Shown here: in pieces, positions 56,113 through 64,000 of the stretch
Layout: each line of letters begins with the position of its first letter
Position numbering within the stretch: position 1 is the first letter of the stretch
Assembly: GCA_007922225.1 (NCBI GenBank)
Contig: ML679961.1
Span: forward strand, 69,110,890-69,174,889
Direction of reading: 5' to 3'
Source of the DNA: Emydura subglobosa
Lineage: Eukaryota; Chordata; Testudines; Chelidae
Length of the DNA stretch: 64,000 nucleotides
Program-made: the position numbers and the translations under genes
Notes under the pieces: generated by a model
Told to the model about the DNA's origin: nothing
Databases searched by the model: none
Seen by the model: only the letters and a program-made list of their open reading frames with translations

Positions 56113-57769
56113 CTGAAAAGTGGCACAAGGCTGCCAACGAGTTACAAAGAGATGCAGTGCTCCAGTCTCTGACTGGGGGTGGGATGGGGCTGTGCAGCGT
56201 GCCCAGAGCAGGGCATCACCCTGTGCTGGAGGTGAATGCCCAGTGGTAGGTAGCTCTAGACTCAGTGACTCACCCAGCCCAGCCCCAGCCCCTCCTTGGC
56301 CCTTTTTGATGAAAAATCGTTTCTCGTCCCTGTTCATTTGGGGACTTTCCTTCTGGCTCCCTCATATCCAGATCCTGGAGCGGACAGGGCCTCCCTGGCC
56401 AGTCTCTCCCTGCCATGCTCCTCGCTGCCCTCCCTGCTGCCACCTACCCCAGTTAGCGCTCCACTCACTCCCCATCAGCCCTCAGGTGGTGCCCAAGCCA
56501 GCCCTGCTGCAACAGCACAGGAATCAGCCCACGTCTGTCTCTCACCACTTGCTGTGCCAAGGCTCTTTCAAATCCCAGGAGTTCCAACCCTGGCCTTTTC
56601 CCTCCCTCAATCCCACTGGCTCCACTGTCTTTCCAGCCAAGGGGGGTTGGACAGAGCTCCCTGCAGAGCTCACCAGGAGGTGTCTGAGAAGGGTTGCTGG
56701 AGCATGATATGAGGTGCTCCCACGCCCACTCTTGGTTGAAACACAGATGAAGATCACACAAAGAAGAGCTAGAAAAGCCCATCCCCATCCTCAGGGACCA
56801 GGAAAGGGCCTGGACCCTCTAGTCTAGTTACCAGCACTTCATCCAGCCTTATGTGTCACGGGTGACATTTCCCCCTTGTTCTTTCCCTCCCTGGGGTCTG
56901 CACCTTTCAGATGCTGTAGCATGATCAAGCCCAGCCCCGCCCACTTAGTCGTGACTTGTCACATAGCCACACTCCCAACGTGCAGCTTTTCTCTCTCTGT
57001 GCATGAGTCAGCTCCGCCAGCCCCCAGATAGATTTTGTTCCTCTTCTCTGGATTCCCTCCAGTGTATCACCATCTTTTCTTAAGCTGCACACTCTGGGTG
57101 GAATTAACGCCTCAAAGTCTCATACATTCTCTGTCACTCACACAGTCAGTGGATTTTTTGTTTGCCAGAGCGGACTATGTGCTGCTTGCATTGATGTGTG
57201 ATTATGTTTTATTGCTCCGCACAAGAAGCTTTGAAATAAAGAGTACTGGAGCACAATGAAAGGACAGGACATTTTTCTGGTACGAAGGTCCCCAGGGATG
57301 AACATGGCATCTGAGGTGAAGTGTCTTCAGAGAGGGACAAACCCCTCCTTGCTCTGGGACTGAAACCTTTTGAGTACCCAGATTGAGAATGTCACTGCTG
57401 TTTTGTAGCCAGCTCATTGCAAACTCCTGTCCCATTTGCTGCCCTCCACCCTGTCTTTCTTGGCCATGCCTTCCCCCTGTATCCCTCCTTTTTAGGATCT
57501 AGGTTTCAGGATATTTTCCTCCAGCTGCATTACCCCAGGCTGAGTCTCTCATTCGCCCCTGGGTGCTTTGCATTATTTCTGTCCTCACTGGAGTTCATGT
57601 CTCCTCCCAGGTTGATATAATCTATCCTGTTCACCCATCATCTTTCAGATCAGTCAGGAAGAGGCTCAATTATAGTGGACTTGACCTTGGGCTTACTCTC
57701 AGCTTCACACATTACCCTTTGCTTATGTGGCATTGGAGACTGCCCTTCATGGCTGATTTTCCGTGACTG
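56113..57769. other. No supported feature
   Basis: Open frames up to 195 codons on the plus strand at 56.12-56.71 kb overlap minus-strand ones and have no splice support. C-rich composition favours open frames. No repeat seen. Confidence 0.3.
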
Positions 57770-57895
57770 AGAGTCTATATGGTTGTTGTTATGCAGTCAG
57801 CCAGCGAGAATCAGACTCAGAGCAAAGCAGCTCTCTGCAAGCATCATAAGCGCTTTGTGATCACTGACCACCACATGGGACCAGGTGTAGAAAGG
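57770..57895 (+). mobile_element. Gypsy-type LTR fragment
   Basis: GAATCAGACTCAGAGCAAAG, CAGCTCTCTGCAAGCA, TTTGTGATCACTGACCACCA matches in order the U5-like segment at 61,303-61,375 (GAACCAGACACAGAATAAAG, CAGATCTCTTGCAAGCA, TATGTGATCACAGAACACCA). Same orientation. A diverged copy with the AATAAA lost. Confidence 0.55.
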
Positions 57896-58799
57896 AACTA
57901 AGGAATACGCTGAGTGGAAAAATGGTGAGGCTTTGAACTGCTCCAGAACTGAAATTCTCTGAGTATGTGGAAAACAACTGCAGAAGGTTTAAACTTCCCC
58001 TCACTCTGTATCTGCGAGCAATGGGTGCCAGCAAAAAGGGAAACAAATCAAATAATCGCCTCATTCCCAACAATAGCTGGTTCTGAAGCGCAGATCACGT
58101 GATGGGTTTAACAGTTGGTTCTCAGTGAACTATGAAAAGTGCGTTACAGAGATTTGATCCGTTCTGCACTTCATGCAAGACGGAAATGCAAGAGGGGTTT
58201 CAAGCAGAGCATAAAAAGGAAGTGAAATCGCAGATGAGTTTGTGACTGATCCAAGGCTGAAGAGCCAATCTTGCAAGTTTAGGATGCAGAATCCCTGATA
58301 AGGCATCAGATTGTGATTGGAATCTGGGAAAGATATAGAACAGCGAGAGACTTATCGGCAGCCCCAAAATTCACCCTTGACAAAGCAAAGCAACCAGAAT
58401 TTGCCAAGCAAAGGAAGTCACCCAGTCCAGAATGAAACTTATGCAGGTTGGGCAGTGCTCCGACAGTGGAGACATGATAAAGGATCCAAAACGCTACAAG
58501 AAAAGAGACACGAGGCAGAAGGGCATGGAGAGCTAAAGTTGGAGCTCAGCAAAAAACAGTACAAGCATCCAACACAAATGCCTGTAGGCTGTAACAAGCT
58601 GCACTTCTCCCTCACTGCTACACCCCCCGTCTCTTTCAGGCAGGTTTATGGTCTGTCAAACAAACCAACTAGTTTCTCAATGCACCCCTTACATTTTAGG
58701 TTCTCATTTTCTCCAGCTTCCAGGCCCTCTCTCTCAGCCTGCTTCCTGACTCTTTATAGCCTCAGGTGCTCCATTGGTCCAACTGGGAGCCCCTGTTCT
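57896..58799. other. No supported feature
   Basis: A 177-codon open frame at 58,317-58,850 (plus) has no recognisable domain. Given the LTR fragment just upstream, it could be decayed element sequence, but I see no motif that shows it. Confidence 0.3.
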
Positions 58800-58938
58800 G
58801 GTACAGGGCAGCTGGACTTACTTGAGTTAGGCTCTTGCTCAGCAACATAACGTGGCCAAACAAGTGCTCTTACAGCAACACAGCTGTACTGATAAAGCTG
58901 TGCCACTGTAAGGTTTAAATGTAGACTAGGCCTTAGAG
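58800..58938. mobile_element. Right-end fragment of GTGTAGAC-type DNA element
   Basis: CAGCTGTACTGATAAAGCTG, then TGTGCCACTGTAAGG and AATGTAGACTAGGCCTTA, which resembles the terminal GTGTAGAC...GGCCTG of the elements at 7.6 and 33.7 kb. The left end is missing. Confidence 0.45.
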
Positions 58939-60599
58939 GAGTGACATACCTCCCCACCCTTTTCAGGAAAAGCTGCCACTTTAACAGGCACTTGTTTCCG
59001 ACCTGCAAGGCCTCATCTGGACTGCTGTCACCCCCTAGCCCAAAAGACAAAAAATCCATACCAATTCATACACATCAGTGTTCCCCAGGTTCCCCACAAT
59101 CCTTAAAGCCAGCCTTACAGTCCAGGCCATGTCATTCAATCTGCCGTAGGGATTCCAGTTGTCTGCACGCTGAGTCTCTAATTCTCCAGGTCACTGCTTT
59201 TTTCCTTGCTGAATCATCTGTAGCTTGCGTTCTGCAGCTACCATTTCTTCTGGCAGGTCCCCCCTCTTCATAAGGCAACCCATAAAACAGGTGTCCTCTG
59301 CCTCTTCTCCAATAAAAGACTGCTGCTTTCACCCTTGGCCTCTTATCTGGGTCCTGGCAAGCTGATGAGTTAGTTGTTACACCTTTCACTGAGATGTCTG
59401 AGATGAATTGCAAACACCTGCTCACAGCATGTAGGCATCTTGTCTGTGCCCACCAGCGAAAGTTCTCTCTAAACTACTGGGTGCAGGCAACAAAAGCACT
59501 CCTCTCTGGGCTCCACAAGCCCTACTCTTTCCCTCTGGAGGATAGCAGTTTACACACCCTACCTAGTTACACTGGAGTGCCCAGTCCCCTATCTTCTGGA
59601 CACCCACTTTGTACACCGTTCTGCTGCCTCCATGGAGATGGTGCACCCCAGTTTACTGGCTTCACCTCACTTCAGCACTCTGCTTAGCCCAAGGCATATT
59701 TATAGTAGACATATTTATAGTAAAACCAAAGTGAAGTGTATTTAACAGAGCTTGAGTTTAAGATTCAAATAAAAGGGTTTGGAAACATAAGGTTACAGGT
59801 AAAAGAAAAACAGAACATGTAATCTATAGTCTATACTTATTAAGAAGTTATTTTTCTGTCTAATAAAGTATTTATTTCTCACCCAATGATCACTTCGTAC
59901 CTCACATGTCCAGTCCAGAGAGCTGGGATCCACTTTTCATGAGACATTCACACTGGCAGTGTCTCCTACATAACAGATAACATTTTGTGCTCTTTTTCCT
60001 TCTCTTATACAGTCCTAGACTTTTGTCTCATTTCATAATCAGGGCGTCTCATTAACTTCAGCTCAGCCCTGATGGTCCTTTATTGAGAGTCTTTCTTTGG
60101 GGTTCTTACATCTTTGTCAATACTCAAGCCCACATCTGTTCCAGACTGTAAACATGGGGTTGGATTGGGTCTCTGGATGGCAATTGTTCTCTGCGTTGAC
60201 TGAGTCAGCTCTGAGACCCACCCTGGTGTCTCAGGTGATATTTTTCACCTCCAGCAGTTTTGGAACCTAATATTCTACAAATTACATAACTCTAAAGATA
60301 TTTCTTATACAATATCTGACACTAACGATGACAACGAGCTAGTTCTTGGCTTTGGAGAGATCCGACAAGACCCCCTACAATGCAATATTGGTTGGACACA
60401 GTTATAATATTCCTCTCTGGGCCTGTCTGGGTCACAGGACTCTCTAGGTCTCCCTATATCCTGATCCATCTCTGCCATCATCACCTTTTGTTCTCTGGCC
60501 CCCTTCTCTATCTGGAGCCCAGCCAACTCCTGTTCCAGCATTAATCATTGCTGCTTCCCACTCTCTGCCTCTGTCTTATCCTGGACTAATTTCTGTTCC
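58939..60599. other. Unresolved, probably repeat-derived
   Basis: A+T-rich towards 59.7-60.3 kb. A short minus-strand open frame at 60.3-60.54 kb contains a helix (LEQELAGLQIEKGAREQKV). The stretch sits between element fragments. I could not assign it to a family or find termini. Confidence 0.3.
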
Positions 60600-61135
60600 T
60601 GTCCTATCAGCAGATAGATAATCTTCTGCTGGGAGATGCTGACATTTTGTTCAACAGAAAGCTGAAAACAAGAATGCCTGCACTGTTAGAAACTGATGCC
60701 AGAGTCACTGGGGACTTGCAGACATATGAAGAGACAGATGAGGCAAAACAAAAAATATCAATATAATTTGGGATCACTGAAGGCACCACCACTTCATAAA
60801 AATGACACTGTGCATCTCTATGATGGGAAACATTGGTCACAAACAAAAGTGGGGTCACAAGAGGTTGCCCTGCAGTCATATGAGCCTGTCCCCCCAGACA
60901 GACACATACCGAAGAGGAATAGGTGACACCATGTCCAAGTCCCAGAAGGGAGGGAGATAAGGAGCACTGAGTCTGCTGTTGTTCCCAAGAGGCTCTCAGA
61001 CAGGTAACAACCACACCAGGTTAAGACAACGGCACCCCAGGACATGGAAGAACCAGAACAAGTGACAACAGTAGTGTGCCAGGGGATCCCCAGTGATCCA
61101 AGAGGCAGCACAGGGCAGCTGAAAGACTAATTGAA
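60600..61135 (+). mobile_element. Ty3/Gypsy-like integrase C-terminal remnant
   Basis: Plus-strand reading of 60,750-60,926 gives PLHKNDTVHLYDGKHWSQ, then VALQSYE and DRHIPKRNR. This order (a G/N-D-x-V-x-L strand, a W, then a PRSY-like word and an R-N-R end) is the usual C-terminal chromodomain-adjacent region of Ty3/Gypsy integrases. It ends with purine-rich sequence (GAAGGGAGGGAGATAAGG at about 60,945) and lacks the rest of pol. Broken frames. The family is inferred from motif order only. Confidence 0.5.
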
Positions 61136-61224
61136 CGTGTTTAGTTATTAGGTTGGTTATAAGTATTTTTTAAATTTTGTGTTATATTTACGTTGGCTAT
61201 TTTAAGTGTTACCCAGTTTGACTT

Positions 61225-61380
61225 GAAAGGGAAGTTGTGGTACTGGGGGGTTGTGCCTTTAAGAGCTCCGTGTCCCAGGCAGAGAGTCTGTGAGTCTCTT
61301 GTTATACATTGTCAGAACCAGACACAGAATAAAGCAGATCTCTTGCAAGCACTATGTGATCACAGAACACCACAGTTTAT
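61225..61380 (+). mobile_element. Gypsy-type LTR (3' side)
   Basis: The purine tract GAAAGGGAAG is followed by TGTGGTACTGGGG, a plausible LTR start. Within it CCTTTAAGAGCTC is TATA-like, AGAATAAAG carries the poly(A) signal, and CAAGCACTATGTGATCAC follows. Its U5 part resembles the fragment at 57.77 kb. It would be the 3' LTR of the integrase remnant just upstream; about 140 bases. Confidence 0.5.
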
Positions 61381-62754
61381 GTTCTCTCAGTTGGTTTTCA
61401 ATATATGGGAGAGAGTCATACACAAGCCAAGTGGAGTTAATATGTTGCTAAGAAACTAACTCTCACTGACACCAAGTCAATTAAACTTTCCATTTATCCC
61501 CTCTGCTTGAGATTTTATCAAAGCAAGTAATTGAGTTTATCAAGCATGGACTGTGTTTTGTTCCATGGCATACAACAGAGAAGGTAGATAAAAACATAAA
61601 TACTTTTGCTGGAAGGTAACAATGCAACACTACTTTCTTTCTTTGAGTTCAGAATAACATACAAGAAACCCAAAACAGAGAGAGAGAAAACAGGCTGCTC
61701 GCTAAGACAGCAAGGTGCAACGCTTCCCCTGCCCACCCTTCTATTTTATTTGGCTCTTTCCAGACTAGCTAGCTGCTGACAGACTCAAATCACATGATTT
61801 CTCTCAGAGCTCACTAGACTGCGAGCAGGAGCAGGAAACGATAGCTTGCGTTTTGAACCTGTTCCCAATACATCACACTTTGTTCCTCATAACTTCACAA
61901 TAACGATAGCTCCTGGCTCCATCACACTCCAGAAAGCCTCACCATATGCTAACACATGCCTTGCTACAGACTGTCAGAGCAGCACTGTCACCCAGGGCAG
62001 AGCATGGCAGAGCTGCCCTAGGTTTCAAAGTTACCCACGGCGGAGGCTGTGCTGTTTGGATTTTGACCTGTTTTTCCTGTAGGATGAATGACATGGTTGT
62101 AGTGTGTGAGATCATGAGCCATTATTCCTGTGACAGCTGGGAGAAGGGCAGCTAGGCTCATAGCATGCTGGTCAAAAGTGAACTTGAGAGGCTCTAGCAG
62201 TCCTTAAAGGGTCTGGCTCGGATTCAGCGCTGTGTTCAGTTTCAGGCATTTTCCTGCCACTTCCAAAACAAGCTGGGGCTAATCCCATCAGACTGCCCAA
62301 GTGAGCCCCAGCTATGCTCTTTGTCTCCCCCATCACCCCCCAACACTGGTAAGTTAGCACCAAGGCCTCTGGCTGCTCTGTAAGGAGAGATGGATGGACA
62401 GATGTACGGTAGTTCATGGCTGAGATGCCAGTAGATGGTGCTAAGTAAGATGCAGCATTGTTCCTGTGTTTTATAAGCCCAATATAACTTCTTCTCGTGT
62501 GCACTGCAAATGGCTTTGGGGGTGCAGTTCTCGACACTGGCCACAGGAAAAGGTGCAGGAGGTCTAGGGGTGAGCACCTTTAGTCCTGGTCTTTCCCAGC
62601 AGAGGGCACTTTAGGGAACAGGGCAGGAAGACTGGCAGAGGAGAAGGTCTGAGTTACCCCAAACCCAGCCAATCTTAGGGTGCAAAGAGCATTTGCTGTG
62701 TGGGAACTCACAGACGCTGCAGCCCTGACCTCTTGCAGCAGGAGGTGCTGTAGG
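61381..62754. other. No supported feature
   Basis: No supported gene or repeat. A+T-richer to 61.75 kb, then ordinary. Confidence 0.3.
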
Positions 62755-63000
62755 CATTTACAGTTTCACTATTTACTAACCCCTGGGGCTATTTCATTAG
62801 TGACTTTTGTGCTGTGACATTTCCTCTAACACCTGCATTTGACACCTTGGGCTAATTAGATGAGTCATCTGCAGTGATTGAGGGGAGGGGAGGGTGATTT
62901 CCATTCTGCCTGGGAGAACTGAATCAGCATTAGCTGCGGGTGGCTCCTTATGACATTTTTCTCTTATTGGTGGTGAACGATGATTATATCGAAGCCGTGG
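62755..63000. promoter_or_regulatory. Candidate enhancer / conserved non-coding element
   Basis: GGGCTAATTAGATGAGTCATCTGC at 62,850-62,872 joins a homeodomain core (TAATTA), an exact AP-1 palindrome (ATGAGTCAT) and an E-box (CATCTG) within 25 bases. GATGATTATATCG lies at 62,979. Such clustering and the lack of repeats suggest regulation, but only cross-species alignment could show it. Confidence 0.3.
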
Positions 63001-64000
63001 CTGCCAGCAGGAGGGCTTGGGGAAGGCCTGTACTATGAGGTCTCCTGAGTTATGTGGTGCACCTGTTCCCAGAATGTGGCATGCCAGCTGCAGGGAGTTG
63101 TTCCAGGAGCTGCTACTAATAAATATCCTGGCAAGGGCGAGAGGAGCAGGAGGACGAATATTTCTGTCTTTCTCCTTTCATGTCCATTGCTGCTGTCATC
63201 CTGGTTTTGCAGGGGAGGGCTTCACGCTTTCTGTACGTTGTGATTCTTTTTCAGGCAAGCCACTGGGCGCTTTGCCTGCATATAGTGCCCATGTCTGGCC
63301 CCTGTGCACCTGAAGGGAAAAGATGGGATAGCAGAGAAAGGGCAAGTAGTATCATACCCAGGGCTGGCACTGAGCAAAGAGAGAGGGAGGAGTCTTTGGA
63401 CCTCTGCAGGGCTGGGACAACTGCAGCTATCCCCTGCCAATCTCCTCAGCTGCAGGAGGACAGGTCAGGGTGTGGCACTGGAGTTTGCAGAGATTCTGCT
63501 GCATACAGTTGTTGATTCTGCCTCTGAGGGGAGCAATCCTAGCTCACTCTTCAGCTGGGAGCAGCGCTGATGTGTGGCTCCCCCAGGGGGTGGTCTCTGG
63601 GGGCAGCCAGCAGCTGCTGCTGGGGGAATGGATGGACTCTGAAGTGGGGCTGGAAGGAGGTCCTCGGGAACTCTTCTCAACTCTCCCGCTTCCCCATTTA
63701 GTAAAGGCATTTTCTAATTCGAGGGTGGTTCTCTGCAAGGTAGCAGCTGCTGTTTCTCTGTGGGGAAGGGTGGGAATGGGCAGGGACAGCCCATCTTTGA
63801 AGCACAGACCCCATCTGAGCATTTCCTGCCATGGGCCTATGACTGTGTGGCAGAATAGGTTAGCATAAATCCTAGGGGAGCAAAGTCCTTTGGAGTCACT
63901 ACTTGTTATCACTGCACCCTAGGGTGAGACTCAGCCAGGCAGCAGAGGGGGCTGTCATGCCTGGGGGGGGAGGAGCTCCAGCACTGCTCACCAGCACACC
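63001..64000. other. No supported feature
   Basis: Overlapping open frames on both strands, none with splice-site or domain support. No repeat seen. Confidence 0.35.

Noticed and set aside
56120..56707. 195-codon plus-strand open frame
   Set aside because: C-rich region with overlapping minus-strand frames; no splice sites or recognisable domain.
1..64000. CRISPR arrays, operons, bacterial promoters, ribosome binding sites
   Set aside because: The sequence is vertebrate genomic DNA; no regular spaced repeats or gene packing of prokaryotic type.

Overview
This is vertebrate nuclear DNA: A+T-moderate, CpG-depleted sequence in which no prokaryote-style gene layout is present and almost every open frame under about 150 codons is background. 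The repeats suggest a reptile, most likely a turtle. There are CR1 LINE 3' ends with a (T)CTATGAATC-like terminus, RTE-clade LINE remnants, MIR SINEs, hAT transposons with 8-bp target duplications, palindromic GTCTACAC/GTGTAGAC-ended elements and a Ty3/Gypsy remnant. The turtle assignment is inference from repeat style, not from a database match.

Layout. 0-5.5 kb: an RTE LINE fragment (minus), a hAT MITE with a perfect 8-bp target duplication, a second LINE reverse-transcriptase fragment (plus), a candidate LTR and a CR1 scrap. 5.5-21 kb: mostly single-copy sequence with scattered MIR, CR1 and short hAT-type elements, a GC-richer patch with a perfect PU.1-type site near 13.13 kb, and a weak exon candidate at 13.7 kb. 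21-31 kb: largely featureless, with a C-rich degenerate minisatellite at 26.5-27.1 kb. 31-34 kb: a repeat cluster including two fold-back sequences. 34.0-35.0 kb: a strong CpG island holding a probable minus-strand first coding exon (ATG to a consensus donor). 36-42 kb: a candidate LTR, a CpG-rich hAT MITE that mimics a CpG island, and a 3.4-kb hAT transposon (38,592-42,003) with a broken BED-finger transposase. 43-48 kb: several candidate minus-strand exons and a second CpG island (45.4-45.96 kb). 49.3-50.1 kb: an LTR-like repeat whose tail is present in inverted orientation at 31.0-31.3 kb. 50.7 kb: a perfect 46-bp inverted repeat. 53.9-56.1 kb: a candidate first exon (minus), an open frame on both strands and a possible poly(A) site. 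57.7-61.4 kb: Gypsy-type LTR remnants. 62.8 kb: a candidate enhancer.

How the genes may fit together. All exon candidates were read by eye from splice sites, frame and codon quality. The best chain runs on the minus strand: 55,223-54,967 (exits phase 2) to 47,941-47,701 (enters phase 2, exits phase 0) to 46,705-46,544 (phase 0 to 0). The phases are compatible, which is suggestive but not proof. The CpG-island exon at 34,280-34,123 is on the same strand and also exits phase 2; it may be a downstream alternative start of the same locus or a separate gene. I could not identify the protein family of any of these exons, so no gene symbols are given. No single novel system was found; the items most worth a check are the perfect hairpin at 50.7 kb, the minus-strand exon chain and the CpG-rich MITE.
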